A stretch of DNA of 64,000 nucleotides from an uncultured Candidatus Melainabacteria bacterium (GTDB taxonomy: Bacteria > Cyanobacteriota > Vampirovibrionia > Gastranaerophilales > Gastranaerophilaceae), in contig CATLFB010000001.1 of the NCBI GenBank assembly GCA_949927415.1, positions 62,001 to 126,000 on the forward strand, given 5' to 3'. The first letter of the stretch is position 1. The number at the start of each line of letters is the position of its first letter. A model generated the notes under the pieces. That model ran no database searches and was not told the origin of the DNA. It saw nothing but the letters and a program-made list of their open reading frames with translations. Of this stretch, positions 8,839 through 17,966 are shown piece after piece. The position numbers were made by a program, and so were the translations under genes.

Positions 8839-10182
8839 ATGAGAACAGATATACAAAAAGGCCCGAAAAGAAGTCAGGGCAGCAGAGATAACAGTTATAT
8901 TAAACAGGCAAAAATGAGAAGGCAGGAAAGTTCAAAATTCTTGCGGACCGTTCTTGTGCTGACAATTTTAATTATCGGTGCGGCATTAAGCTTCTTTATA
9001 CTGGCCGACAATCAGGAATTTTTAGAAGAACATCTCGGCAAAGATAACGTTATAACTCAATTGTTCGTAAAGCTTTCTAAAGAAAACGACACAAAGCACA
9101 AAGCAGATTTTTCACTTCCCTTTGGAACCAAACGAAAAAATATTCTCCTGCTTGGCGTGGATTCAAACGGAGAAGGGTCTGACCCGTGGGAAGGCACAAG
9201 AACAGACACAATAATTTTGTTAAACGTTGACCCTAAAACAAAATCACTGAACGCGCTTTCAATCCCGCGCGACAGCAAGGTTTACCTGCCGGACGATCAC
9301 GGAGTTCAAAAAATCAATGCGGCTCACGCCATAGGCGGAATCGGCATGACTATCCGCACAATTGAAGAAACTCTTGGCGTCAAAATTGACCGCTACATAA
9401 TGGTTCATGATGATGCCGTAAAAGAAATCGTTGACGCACTTGGCGGAATCGATATTTATGTTGAAAAAAATATGCACTACAACGATTACTCCGGAAAACT
9501 GTTCATTAACCTTAAAAAAGGCACTCACCATTTGAACGGAAAAGAAGTTGTCGGATATTTAAGATTCCGCCATGACCCGATGGGCGATATCGGAAGAACC
9601 CAGCGTCAGCAATGGTTCTTAAGAGGAATGATGGAGGCGCTCAAAAAGCCAGAAACTATCACAAAACTGCCGGAAATCGTAAACGTCGCAAGCAAATACA
9701 TTAAAACCAACATGTCTTTCTATGAACTTTCGCAATACGCAGGATTTGCAAGACATCTGGATATGGACAAAATCGAAATCGCAATGGTTCCCGGAGCGCC
9801 AAACAAAAAAGGCTACATCAGCTATTGGATTCTGGATCCGGAAAAAACTCAGGAAGTCGTAAACCGCCTTATTTACCGCGAGAAAATCAATCCGGAAAAT
9901 ATGACTGAAATTAATGCCGGAATAATGTATTCAACAGGCTTTGAAGAAGAAGCGAAGCTTATAAAAGAACAACTCACAACACTTGGCGTAAATGTCGCCT
10001 GCACCGGCAATGTCAACAAAACCCACACCCAATTCATTGCCCATTCAAAAAACATCACAAACGATTACTTCAACTGGCTGAAAAAGAAAACACCGTCAAT
10101 TATAGGTTATCAGTTTGTTTATGAACCCAATAATTACTATTGTAACGGAACTGACTTCACAGTTGTCATTGCAGGAAAATAA
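8839..10182 (+). CDS. LytR-CpsA-Psr (LCP) family glycopolymer transferase
   Basis: A 447-aa membrane-anchored protein: short basic cytoplasmic tail, one transmembrane helix (about 34-54), then an LCP domain outside (about 95-250) with NILLLGVDSNG, RTDTIILLNVDP, SIPRDSKVYLP and YLRFRHDPMGDIGRTQRQQ, whose Arg/Asp residues bind polyprenyl pyrophosphate in the family. A C-terminal LytR_C domain (about 350-445) follows. LCP proteins move polyprenyl-linked glycans onto the cell wall. AAGGA lies 7 nt before the ATG and TATAAT about 45 nt upstream. Confidence 0.93.
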   Translation: MRTDIQKGPKRSQGSRDNSYIKQAKMRRQESSKFLRTVLVLTILIIGAALSFFILADNQEFLEEHLGKDNVITQLFVKLSKENDTKHKADFSLPFGTKRKNILLLGVDSNGEGSDPWEGTRTDTIILLNVDPKTKSLNALSIPRDSKVYLPDDHGVQKINAAHAIGGIGMTIRTIEETLGVKIDRYIMVHDDAVKEIVDALGGIDIYVEKNMHYNDYSGKLFINLKKGTHHLNGKEVVGYLRFRHDPMGDIGRTQRQQWFLRGMMEALKKPETITKLPEIVNVASKYIKTNMSFYELSQYAGFARHLDMDKIEIAMVPGAPNKKGYISYWILDPEKTQEVVNRLIYREKINPENMTEINAGIMYSTGFEEEAKLIKEQLTTLGVNVACTGNVNKTHTQFIAHSKNITNDYFNWLKKKTPSIIGYQFVYEPNNYYCNGTDFTVVIAGK

Positions 10183-10217
10183 TTATATACTTGTTATATA
10201 AAAAGAAGGGAGCCGGC

Positions 10218-10868
10218 ATGGTCTTAAATGCAATTACAAACAGAAAAAGCGTTCGCACCTACAGTGAAAAACAGGTAGAAGACAGCACAATTAAGGAAAT
10301 TCTGAAAGCCGGCCTTATGGCTCCAAGCTGGGTAAATGTTCAGCCATGGCATTTTGTGGTTGTAAAAAATCAGGAAACAAAAGAAAAACTCTCTATTGCT
10401 GCCAACAATCAGAATATGGTGAAAAATGCATCTGCCGTTATATGCTGCATTGCGGATATGAATGCATGGGATGAGAAGAATTTTTCAAAAGTAATGGAAA
10501 AACAGGGCAGGAATGCTGATGTCAGAAATTATATTCTCTCAAATCCAGTTCTGAACCCATCGCTTCTAGGTGAATATGAAACACTTTTAAGAACAGTTGA
10601 GCAAATGTCCTATGCAATAGGTTACATGACGCTTCGCGCAGAGGAACTCGGCGTTGGCTGTTGTATTGTCGGCGCAATCGCAAACGAACTTACACAAAAA
10701 GACGGCGAGGCTTCAATTACAGCAAAAGAACTTCTCGGACTGAGCGACAAACAAATTTTACTTTCGCTTTTGACGCTTGGTTATGAAAAAGAGCATACGC
10801 CAACAATTAAAAGCCGGAAAAATTTCGAGGAAGTGGTTTCTTTAGAAAAAATCGGGAAAAATTTTTAG
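10218..10868 (+). CDS. Nitroreductase family flavoprotein
   Basis: A 216-aa FMN-dependent oxidoreductase. The start ATG at 10218 follows GGGAG closely and gives MVLNAITNRKSVRTYSEKQV, the usual nitroreductase opening with the R-x-S-x-R FMN phosphate motif; an in-frame ATG at 10191 has no RBS. APSWVNVQPWHFVVV is the second FMN motif and AEELGVGCCIVGAI the third. The physiological substrate cannot be inferred. It lies 35 nt after the LCP gene, perhaps in the same operon. Confidence 0.9.
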   Translation: MVLNAITNRKSVRTYSEKQVEDSTIKEILKAGLMAPSWVNVQPWHFVVVKNQETKEKLSIAANNQNMVKNASAVICCIADMNAWDEKNFSKVMEKQGRNADVRNYILSNPVLNPSLLGEYETLLRTVEQMSYAIGYMTLRAEELGVGCCIVGAIANELTQKDGEASITAKELLGLSDKQILLSLLTLGYEKEHTPTIKSRKNFEEVVSLEKIGKNF

Positions 10869-10968
10869 TTACAAAAATTTCAAAAATATGTTATAATAAG
10901 GAAAGCGAGGGAAAATGAATAACATCGTTAATGGTAAACAATTTGCTGACGCAGCAGGAGGTAGCGGA

Positions 10969-11544
10969 ATGTCAATAGAATTATGGGTTTTAGGAATAAT
11001 CGCGGCTATTTTAATTTACATTATAGCACTTTACAACTCACTTGTAATGAAAAGAAACAAAGTAAATGAAGCTTTTGCAAGTATAGATGTTCAATTGAAA
11101 AAGCGTTATGACTTAATCCCCAATATTTTAACAATCGCAAACAAATTCATGGAACATGAAAGAGGCTTGATGGAAAATATTACAGCCTTAAGAGCACAAG
11201 CATTAAAACTTACATCAGGTTTAGACAATGTTGGCGAAAAATTCCAATTAGACAGCCAGATTTCGCGTCAAATGGGCCAGTTAATGGTAAATATGGAAAA
11301 CTATCCGCAAATTAAATCTGACCAGACAATGCTTCAGGCAATGCAGACATACAACGAAGTTGAAGAACACATTGCCGCAGCAAGAAGATTTTACAACGCG
11401 GCCGTTCTGGATTTGAACAATGCAACAGAACTGTTCCCGAGTTCAATAATTGCCGGAATGTTCAACTTCAAAAAAATGCCGTTCTTCAAGGTAGAAGACG
11501 AAAAAGAGCGTCAGGCAGTGAATGCCCAGGAATTTTTCAAATAA
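10969..11544 (+). CDS. lemA: LemA family protein
   Basis: 191 aa: one N-terminal transmembrane helix (WVLGIIAAILIYIIALY) followed by the LemA helical domain with VNEAFASIDVQLKKRYDLIPNI and the FNAAVxDLN-type motif RRFYNAAVLDLNNATELFPSS. LemA proteins are membrane-anchored helical bundles of uncertain function. I choose 10969 because AGGAGG lies 7 nt upstream and because the helix then starts at residue 4 as in the family. An upstream in-frame ATG at 10915, with a weaker GAGGG and a TATAAT at 10892-10897, would add 18 residues. Confidence 0.9.
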   Translation: MSIELWVLGIIAAILIYIIALYNSLVMKRNKVNEAFASIDVQLKKRYDLIPNILTIANKFMEHERGLMENITALRAQALKLTSGLDNVGEKFQLDSQISRQMGQLMVNMENYPQIKSDQTMLQAMQTYNEVEEHIAAARRFYNAAVLDLNNATELFPSSIIAGMFNFKKMPFFKVEDEKERQAVNAQEFFK

Positions 11545-11556
11545 AAAGAAAAAAGC

Positions 11557-11586
11557 AAAAGCCGCTTGCGAAAAAGCGGCTTTTTT
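11557..11586 (+). terminator. Rho-independent terminator of lemA
   Basis: AAAAGCCGCTT (11557-11567) / AAGCGGCTTTT (11574-11584) followed by T residues. Confidence 0.9.
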
Positions 11587-11640
11587 ATTATGATAATCAG
11601 AGCGGGCACACGCTGAATCACACGGCTAATTTTCAAAAAG

Positions 11641-11969
11641 CGGTCTACACTAAAATAGTTCCAATATGTAGAACCGGACTTTGTCAAGAAACCGCGGCAA
11701 ACGCACTGAAACAGTGCCAAAGCAGTCGCCCATTAAAAGCGAAAAATCGAACATTTATAAAATTCTATAATATTTTCAAAAGCGGTCTACACTAAAATAG
11801 TTCCAATATGTAGAGCCGGACTTCGTCAAGAAACCGCGGCAAACGCACTGAAACAGTGCCAAAGCAGTCGCCCATTAAAAGCGAAAAATCGAACATTTAT
11901 AAAATTCTATAATATTTTCAAAAGCGGTCTACACTAAAATAGTTCCAATATGTAGAACCGGACTTTGTC
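11641..11969 (+). repeat. 142-bp tandem repeat (two copies plus a partial third)
   Basis: The sequence starting CGGTCTACAC occurs at 11641, 11783 and 11925, an exact 142-bp period; the third copy stops at 11969, next to the tRNA. Copies 1 and 2 differ at two sites seen (gaacc/gagcc, tttgtc/ttcgtc). Each full unit holds a hairpin GCACTG-AAA-CAGTGC, a longer foldback CGGTCTAC...GTAGAACCG, and ends in an AT-rich stretch with TATAAT. The last TATAAT is about 60 nt before the tRNA and may be its promoter. No reading frame explains the repeat. Confidence 0.9.
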
Positions 11970-11970
11970 C

Positions 11971-12044
11971 GGGCCTGTAGCTCAGCTGGATAGAGCGTTT
12001 CCCTCCGAAGGAAAAGGTCGTGCGTTCGAATCGCATCAGGCCCA
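11971..12044 (+). tRNA. tRNA-Arg (CCG)
   Basis: Cloverleaf: acceptor GGGCCTG/CAGGCCC, D-stem GCTC/GAGC, anticodon stem TTTCC/GGAAA around loop CTCCGAA (anticodon CCG at 12005-12007), T-loop TTCGAAT, discriminator A. CCA is not encoded. It reads CGG codons. Confidence 0.95.
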
Positions 12045-12114
12045 TATTTTAAAATAATATATTACGACAAAAAATTTTATGTTCGGGTTTTTATACTAAA
12101 AAACGGAGACTACC

Positions 12115-12822
12115 ATGCTGAATATTACCCCAAAAACACAAAACCCAAACTTTAATGGTACCTTTTTAATCAATTACAGAAAAGCCCTTCCCGGCACAAA
12201 GACAAAACTTGAGGAAGTTGTCGGCAAAAACGGCAAATTGATTTTCGAAAATTACACAGGAAATCCCAATAATGTCTTATATGTGCTAAAAAACAGTAAA
12301 GACTACGATGTTGCTCATTTTGTAAAAAGAAACGAATTGTCATTCAAATATTTGCCCGGCATTAACACTCGCCTAAGATTTGAGACTGAAGATGAGGCTA
12401 AAAGATATATCAAAAATAACAAACCTCAAATTATTGAAACTTTAAAAGACATGCTTGCATTTGTAGAGCAAAACAGGCTGAAAAACCGTGCAAGAAAAGA
12501 TTCTAATGTAAGTTATGTGGATAAAATTCTAAAAGCCATTAACCTTGATATAAAAGGCTCCAAAACAAGAAATGCCTCGGGCATGACAACAATATGCGAC
12601 AAAGAAAATGAAGGTTTGGTTCTCATATCTCCGCAAAGTAAGTTTAATATAAATTATGTCTATGTTGACCCGCCAAACAAATACGAAGATGCGAAACGCT
12701 ACGCAATAGACGCTGACGGAAATATCCTTGCAACATTTAATACGCCTGACGGTATAAAAACCTTTAACGAAAAGTTCAAAAAAGCAATCAACCATCACCT
12801 GCATATTCCTGAAAAGAAATAA
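12115..12822 (+). CDS. Hypothetical protein (235 aa)
   Basis: The start is supported by GGAG 7 nt before the ATG. The product begins MLNITPKTQNPNFNGTF, a short NxxFxG-type opening also hinted at in other orphan proteins of this window, and is soluble and basic with no signal peptide or membrane helix. No known domain is recognised. It stands alone between two tRNA-Arg genes. Confidence 0.7.
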   Translation: MLNITPKTQNPNFNGTFLINYRKALPGTKTKLEEVVGKNGKLIFENYTGNPNNVLYVLKNSKDYDVAHFVKRNELSFKYLPGINTRLRFETEDEAKRYIKNNKPQIIETLKDMLAFVEQNRLKNRARKDSNVSYVDKILKAINLDIKGSKTRNASGMTTICDKENEGLVLISPQSKFNINYVYVDPPNKYEDAKRYAIDADGNILATFNTPDGIKTFNEKFKKAINHHLHIPEKK

Positions 12823-12880
12823 CTTGTGAAAATGCAGACGTACCATAGATTTGAAAAATTATCCGCGCAAAGTTTTTTCA

Positions 12881-12889
12881 TGCTAAAAT
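12881..12889 (+). promoter_or_regulatory. Extended -10 promoter of tRNA-Arg (CCT)
   Basis: TGC-TAAAAT (12881-12889) ends 13 nt before the tRNA. The same TCATGCTAAAATA string precedes proS at about 18912-18924, so it is a recurring promoter form here. Confidence 0.55.
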
Positions 12890-12902
12890 AAACATGCAAA
12901 AA

Positions 12903-12976
12903 GGCTTCGTAGCTCAGCAGGATAGAGCAGCGGTTTCCTAAACCGAAGATCGCGCGTTCGAATCGCGCCGGGGCCA
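12903..12976 (+). tRNA. tRNA-Arg (CCT)
   Basis: Acceptor GGCTTCG/CGGGGCC with two G-U pairs, D-stem GCTC/GAGC, anticodon loop TTCCTAA giving anticodon CCT at 12937-12939, T-loop TTCGAAT, discriminator A, no encoded CCA. The outermost pair of the anticodon stem is a G-A mismatch. It reads AGG codons. Confidence 0.9.
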
Positions 12977-13118
12977 ATTACTTTTTCTTTAAAGAAAAGA
13001 ACACCGGATGTTCGAATGGATTTGGATTTTTGAAATATTTGTTATTGCTTTTCTGAGGCAGATTTTATTTTGCAGATAAAATGGGGATTGATATATTTAG
13101 ATTTCAGTCAACTGACTT

Positions 13119-13700
13119 TTAGTTGAACCATTCTAGCATAGGCCGGACTTCGCCAAACTCTATTCCGGCAAAGCCTTTTAGCAAATCTTTTTCAAAAAAG
13201 TTTAAATCCAATGGATGTTTTATCGGAGAATCAACGCCGAAGGCTTTAAATCTTTCCATACTCACACTTTCTCCGTCAAAAGTTTCTGAATAATTCAAGC
13301 CCATCCTGCTGCATTCGGGAAGCTTTACAACCTTTTGCCCGCCGACTTCTTCAAAATATGCAAGCCCATGCGCGCGGCAAATAACTCCTCGCCGCTCATA
13401 TATAAAACATCGTTTTTCAGATGATAAAAAAGGACACCTGTGAAGAAAACGCCCCTCATTTTTAGATTTTAGCGCTAATAAATTTTTTATATTCTCTTTG
13501 ATTTCATTTTTCACAGAAAGCGGAAGGCTCAAAAACCCTTCCATCAAATATTCCATCTCAAGCCGCGAAATAGGGTATTCACCGATTTCACAGCAATTGG
13601 CGCAACCCGCAGAACACTTTATAAAAGGCTTTTGGCCGGAAAAACATTTTTCCAAATATTCATCCACTGCCTCAAGATATTTTTCATAAAGCCTAAGCAT
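13119..13700 (-). CDS. YkgJ-type cysteine-cluster protein
   Basis: A 193-aa member of the YkgJ/UPF0153 family, thought to bind zinc or an iron-sulfur cluster through conserved cysteines: KCSAGCANCCEIGEYP near residue 28, then CPFLSSEKRCFIYERRGVICRAHG near residue 90-115. Function of the family is not established. Its start overlaps the end of thyX by 8 nt, so the pair is cotranscribed. Confidence 0.85.
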   Translation of the reverse strand: MLRLYEKYLEAVDEYLEKCFSGQKPFIKCSAGCANCCEIGEYPISRLEMEYLMEGFLSLPLSVKNEIKENIKNLLALKSKNEGRFLHRCPFLSSEKRCFIYERRGVICRAHGLAYFEEVGGQKVVKLPECSRMGLNYSETFDGESVSMERFKAFGVDSPIKHPLDLNFFEKDLLKGFAGIEFGEVRPMLEWFN

Positions 13701-14400
13701 TCAAAAGCGCTTCTTTAGTCTTCATCCGACCGCAGGATTTGTCTTCATCACAAAATCCTAAACGCTCGCATTTTGGCACAAGATAAGGTTTTAGCCAGGG
13801 TTCTTCCGCGACAAGCGCATCACACATTTTTCTAACCAAAGTTCTGATTTCATACTGCGCTCTTGTGCAAAGTCGAAGATTTGCAAGGTGAATCATTTCA
13901 CGCAGGTTTAAACTGGCAACAAGCGAACTTGCAGCGGCATTCGGGAGAACAAATCTTGCATCTTCCGCAGGAATTCCGGCCTCTATAAATTCCTGATACT
14001 GTGCAGAAATTTTTCCCATAAATTCTATGTATTTTTCTTTTAATTCAGGATTTCTTTCGATTGTCGGCGGAATAATATAATCAAACTGGCCTTTTTCTTT
14101 CACATATCGCTGGGATTTTTGGGAAAATGACATGTGGCGGTGGCGCACAAGCTGGTGCGTACATGCTCTTGAAACGTTCGATATGGCAAAACTGATTTGA
14201 ATATGCTCAATTGTCGAATAGTGTCCGGAAGAAATTACGCGTTCTATAAGTTTCAGCATTTTTTCGCTGTCGTCGGTACTGTTGTAAATATTTATCGGAT
14301 AATCCGCACTGTAGCAGGTGCGGCATGCCGTGTAAACTGTTTTTAGCATATTTTCCGGCTTTGAAATAAGATTTACTACCGGCTGATTATTTTCTGTCAT
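13693..14400 (-). CDS. thyX: Flavin-dependent thymidylate synthase ThyX
   Basis: A 235-aa enzyme making dTMP from dUMP with methylene-tetrahydrofolate, FAD and NADPH. The ThyX signature RHRHMSFSQKSQRY (RHRxxSxxxxSxR) is present near residue 83-96, with HYSTIEHIQISFAI before it and NLREMIHLANLRLCTRAQYEIR after. GGGAGG lies 5-6 nt before the ATG. No thyA is seen in the window. Confidence 0.95.
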   Translation of the reverse strand: MTENNQPVVNLISKPENMLKTVYTACRTCYSADYPINIYNSTDDSEKMLKLIERVISSGHYSTIEHIQISFAISNVSRACTHQLVRHRHMSFSQKSQRYVKEKGQFDYIIPPTIERNPELKEKYIEFMGKISAQYQEFIEAGIPAEDARFVLPNAAASSLVASLNLREMIHLANLRLCTRAQYEIRTLVRKMCDALVAEEPWLKPYLVPKCERLGFCDEDKSCGRMKTKEALLNA

Positions 14401-14453
14401 AAATTCCTCCCAACTGTATTTTTCAGGCCCAAAACGGTATAAACTTATACAAT

Positions 14454-14486
14454 AATAGCCCTCTTTTTACAAAAGGGCTATTATTT
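14454..14486 (-). terminator. Terminator downstream of rpmE
   Basis: AATAGCCCT / AGGGCTATT inverted repeat between the rpmE stop and the thyX start, followed on the minus strand by a T-rich stretch. Confidence 0.65.
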
Positions 14487-14513
14487 AAATATTTTTTAAC
14501 AAAACAAGTCAAA

Positions 14514-14717
14514 CTAGTTTTTTTTGCCGTAACGTTTGTTAAATCTTTCAACTCTGCCTTCAGAGTCAAGAATTTTCTGCTGGCCTGTATAGAACGGGTG
14601 GCAGTGGTTGCAAATTTCAACAGTGATGTTTTCTGAAACTGAACCTGTTTCGATTTCGTTGCCGCAAACGCATTTGATTGTTGTTTTCTTATAATCCGGG
14701 TGAATTCCGTTTTTCAT
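14514..14717 (-). CDS. rpmE: Ribosomal protein bL31
   Basis: 67 aa: [19 protein letters not shown]..., with CVCG and [10 protein letters not shown] making the zinc-binding four-cysteine (C+) type of L31, and the usual end [12 protein letters not shown]. The start at 14717 is chosen because GAGG lies 6 nt upstream and the protein then starts exactly as the family does; an upstream in-frame ATG at 14741 would add eight residues. TATAAT (14785-14780 on the minus strand) is the likely -10. Confidence 0.95.
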   Translation of the reverse strand: MKNGIHPDYKKTTIKCVCGNEIETGSVSENITVEICNHCHPFYTGQQKILDSEGRVERFNKRYGKKN

Positions 14718-14971
14718 TTCTACCTCTTTCTGTTTTCTCAAGATTCCAAACTTGACAAATAATTTCGACTACAACAACATTATACAACAAAATAAAAATA
14801 AGCAAGCTTTTTTTAATAAATGTTTACCCTGAAAGCTTGGAGAATCAAATTCATGCAAATATATGAGAAAAATTTCCAAGTTCAATACAAAAAGTTGATG
14901 TAATTTATTCTCCGATTTGAAATAATAACAATACACAAACGGTTGGCACATTTTATAGGTAATTTAAACAG

Positions 14972-15139
14972 ATGAATCTGCATGAACAATGTCTTTTGAG
15001 ATATCTTCAAAACCCTGACGAACTTTCATATTCCACTGAAATCTTAAAGCTGAATAATTTTATACTTGAAAAACAATTTATTGTTAAAAATTTTATTGCC
15101 AAAAATCCTTCATTCAATTATACTGAAAATGTGAAATAA
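14972..15139 (+). CDS. Possible small protein (55 aa)
   Basis: An open frame MNLHEQCLLRYLQNPDELS... ending in TENVK, with protein-like composition, in the gap between rpmE and the CHASE2 gene. No Shine-Dalgarno is visible. No homology is recognised. The rest of 14742-15164 holds the rpmE promoter and nothing else I can identify. Confidence 0.35.
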   Translation: MNLHEQCLLRYLQNPDELSYSTEILKLNNFILEKQFIVKNFIAKNPSFNYTENVK

Positions 15140-15173
15140 TCACATAATTTCAATTTAATTAGGGATGCAGAGC

Positions 15174-16961
15174 ATGTTAAAGAAAATATTATATACGATT
15201 TGGGTTGTGTTATTTTGTGTGGCGGCATTTTTCGGACTTAAAAATACGAACTTTAATTCCTTTATCAATATGATAGAGAACAGGACGTTTGACTTGCGCC
15301 AGAACATTATGATAAATGCGCAATCCAAAACGCCCGACAAAAATATCGTAATAGTTGCAATTGATGAGGCAACTTATGAATACACACTTGACCATTATGG
15401 CGAATGGCCGCTTCCGCGCGATATTTACGTGAAACTTATTGATTATCTCGAAAAACAGAATCCGAAAATCATCGCATTTGATTTAATGTTTGTAAAATCA
15501 TTCAAAAGCGCCCCGCAAGCGGACATGGCGCTCATCAATGCAATGAAAAAATACAAAAACGTTTACACTGCAATGAATCTTGACAATCAGGACGAAGATT
15601 TGCGAATTCCGCCGGAATTGCCGGAAAAACTTTCCGTGAATGTCGCAAATTATTCCAATATAGATTTTGAAGATTTAACCTTCACCAATTGCAGAAAAAT
15701 ACTGGACGGAATTTTAGACAATACAGAAAACATCGGCATGATAAATGTTTCGCGCGCAGACGACGGAATTTTGAGAAAAATGCCGCTCTTTGTAAAATAT
15801 AAAGACAAATTTTATTCTCAACTTGGCCTGAAAGTCGCAATTGACGCGATAAATTCAAGCGAAAGCGCTCCTGTCGACAAACATAATTTTGTAATCGACA
15901 AGGATTCAAATCTTCTTTTTGGAAAAAGAAAAATCTTTTTAGACTCAGACGGAAGCGCCATTTTGAACTGGTACGGCGCAAGCGGAACTTATGAACAGGT
16001 TCCGATGTACAAGCTGATAAAAGCCGTAAACGGCGAAATAAAAGATACAGGCTACGATTTCAAAGACAAAATAATTTACTTTGGAACAACAGCCTCAGCG
16101 CTTTTCGACATAAAAACAACCCCGACAGACAAAACTTTCCCCGGAGTAGAAGTTCAGGCAACTTTTGTGAACAATATTCTTGACAACAACTTCATCACAA
16201 AAGCAGACAAAAGCGTCACAATCTTTACAGGGCTTTTGCTTGCGCTTTTAATCGGGTTTTGCACAATGCGAATTACATCAGCCTTTATATCTTCGCTTGC
16301 ATCAGTTTCGATTTATTTAATCTATTTAATCGGCTCATATTACGCGATGAAATATTTCAATATCTGGCTTGAGGTGATTTATCCGCTGATTTTGTCGATT
16401 CTGGCATTCATATCAGCGTTTATTGTAAAATATCTGATAAAATCCCGCGACTTTGAACAGCAGTACAAACTCGCGACAACCGACGGTTTAACCGAACTTT
16501 ACAATCACAGATATTTTCAGGAGCAAATGCAAATGCTTGTCGAAAATTCAAAACGTTACGGAACAGAATTTTCACTAATAATTCTTGATATCGACTTTTT
16601 CAAAAAATTCAACGACACTTTCGGCCATCAGGCCGGAGATGCTGTGTTAAGACAGGTTGCGCACACTCTGAAAAAGAACGTCCGCGCAACAGATATCGTA
16701 TGCAGATACGGCGGCGAAGAGATGAGCATAATTCTCCCGAACACACCAAAAGACGAAGCCTACACAACAGCGCAAAAGATTTGCGAACGCGTTGCCTCAA
16801 ACAAATACAAACTAAACAGCGAAAAAGAAAGTTCCGTCACAATAAGCCTTGGCGTTGCAACCTTCCCGCATGACGGAGCAACCCCATCTGACATTATTGA
16901 CTGCGCAGACAAACGGCTTTATAACGCAAAACACAATGGCCGAAATCAGGTGGGAGAATAG
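15174..16961 (+). CDS. CHASE2-domain diguanylate cyclase
   Basis: A 595-aa membrane sensor. Order: N-terminal helix (about 4-22), extracytoplasmic CHASE2 domain (about 35-320, IVIVAIDEATYEY, WPLPRDIYVKLIDYL, KIIYFGTTASALFDIKTTP), three transmembrane helices (about 345-430), then GGDEF domain (about 440-595). The active site is RYGGEEM, an accepted GGDEF variant, with the inhibitory I-site RATD five residues upstream. It should convert two GTP to cyclic di-GMP with product inhibition. Start codon choice between 15165 and 15174 is uncertain because the RBS is weak. Confidence 0.93.
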   Translation: MLKKILYTIWVVLFCVAAFFGLKNTNFNSFINMIENRTFDLRQNIMINAQSKTPDKNIVIVAIDEATYEYTLDHYGEWPLPRDIYVKLIDYLEKQNPKIIAFDLMFVKSFKSAPQADMALINAMKKYKNVYTAMNLDNQDEDLRIPPELPEKLSVNVANYSNIDFEDLTFTNCRKILDGILDNTENIGMINVSRADDGILRKMPLFVKYKDKFYSQLGLKVAIDAINSSESAPVDKHNFVIDKDSNLLFGKRKIFLDSDGSAILNWYGASGTYEQVPMYKLIKAVNGEIKDTGYDFKDKIIYFGTTASALFDIKTTPTDKTFPGVEVQATFVNNILDNNFITKADKSVTIFTGLLLALLIGFCTMRITSAFISSLASVSIYLIYLIGSYYAMKYFNIWLEVIYPLILSILAFISAFIVKYLIKSRDFEQQYKLATTDGLTELYNHRYFQEQMQMLVENSKRYGTEFSLIILDIDFFKKFNDTFGHQAGDAVLRQVAHTLKKNVRATDIVCRYGGEEMSIILPNTPKDEAYTTAQKICERVASNKYKLNSEKESSVTISLGVATFPHDGATPSDIIDCADKRLYNAKHNGRNQVGE

Positions 16962-17100
16962 GTTGTTAAAAATAGCAGACAAAGGAATTGAAACTGTTGA
17001 ATACTATAACGCTTAAGCAACCAAGTATTGCAAAAGAATGATAAATATCCGATACGACATATTACTGAGCAACAAAACACTAAGGTGTAAAATTATGTTA

Positions 17101-17135
17101 AAAAAGCCCGCGACAGATTTATCGCGGGCTTTTTT
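17101..17135. terminator. Bidirectional terminator
   Basis: AAAAAGCCCGCGA / TCGCGGGCTTTTT between the convergent CHASE2-GGDEF gene and the 17153-17839 gene. The A and T tracts suit both strands. The 140 nt between the CHASE2 stop and this hairpin hold nothing recognised. Confidence 0.9.
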
Positions 17136-17152
17136 ATATTAAAAATTAAAAT

Positions 17153-17839
17153 CTAAATAACCGGAACATCAACAGGTTCAACAAGAATCACATGCAGAAC
17201 TTCGCCGGATTTCAAATCAACTTCAGCGCCTTTTCTAACCATATCGCCGATTGTGTCGTAAACGAAATATCCGGTGCTTCCAAGCGCACCGCCAACAGCC
17301 GCAACAGGAACTGTCAGAATTCTGAAATATCCGCCTGCAGCATCTTCAAAAGTTTCATTGCCCCAGTCGACCGCATTTCTTGTAATATCACCGCTTTTTT
17401 TCATCGTTTTTCTAAAAGCATCGCCAAAGCCGCGCCCGTTCACAATTCCGCCGTCATAAGTCAAATCTTCCCGACCCGTAATAGATAATGTCAGCGGCAA
17501 TTGTCTTCCGTTTGGAGTGACCACATGGTCAAAATCCATATACAGAATCGCTCCCTTTGACATTCTTTTCGGAATCTCAATTTTGCTGATGCTTCCGCGA
17601 ACTAAAGACCCCGCCGGCAATATAACATCAGAATCAACAGTCTGATCGTTAACTATCATTGCCGAAAATTCAGCGCCTGATGTTCCGCCAACAGATGTAA
17701 CAGGCGTTAAAAGCTCTAACGACAATTTAGTTCCTGCCGGAATCCTTTTTGTTCTGGCATTCGCGTTAAATGGACCTGCCAGAGCTGCTCCGGCAAATAT
17801 TATTAAAGATAATATAACAGTTAAAATTTTAGTTTTCAT
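17153..17839 (-). CDS. Secreted hypothetical protein (228 aa)
   Basis: A clear signal peptide (MKTKILTVILSLIIFAGA, cleavage expected after ALA near residue 21) and then a beta-rich region: TKRIPAGTKLSLELLTPVTS, VILPAGSLVRGSISKIE, VEPVDVP. The IPAGT...LPAGS pattern recalls TrbI/VirB10-like barrel proteins, but that link is only a resemblance. AAGGAGG lies 6 nt before the ATG. No partner is adjacent. Confidence 0.75.
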   Translation of the reverse strand: MKTKILTVILSLIIFAGAALAGPFNANARTKRIPAGTKLSLELLTPVTSVGGTSGAEFSAMIVNDQTVDSDVILPAGSLVRGSISKIEIPKRMSKGAILYMDFDHVVTPNGRQLPLTLSITGREDLTYDGGIVNGRGFGDAFRKTMKKSGDITRNAVDWGNETFEDAAGGYFRILTVPVAAVGGALGSTGYFVYDTIGDMVRKGAEVDLKSGEVLHVILVEPVDVPVI

Positions 17840-17931
17840 AAAACCCTCCTTAGTTTAAATGTATTTTAATCTTTTTAGAGAAAAAATGCAAGTCCGCACA
17901 ATACAGCCTTACGAAATAATATGTAAAGTTG

Positions 17932-17966
17932 TTGATAAGCTAGTAAAAAACTGCTATCATAAAATT
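17932..17966 (+). promoter_or_regulatory. Leaderless promoter of the TPR gene
   Basis: TTGATA (17932-17937), 17-nt spacer ending in TGC, TATCAT (17955-17960), then six nt and the ATG at 17967. Both hexamers and spacing fit sigma70, and the expected start site is the A of the ATG. Confidence 0.7.
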
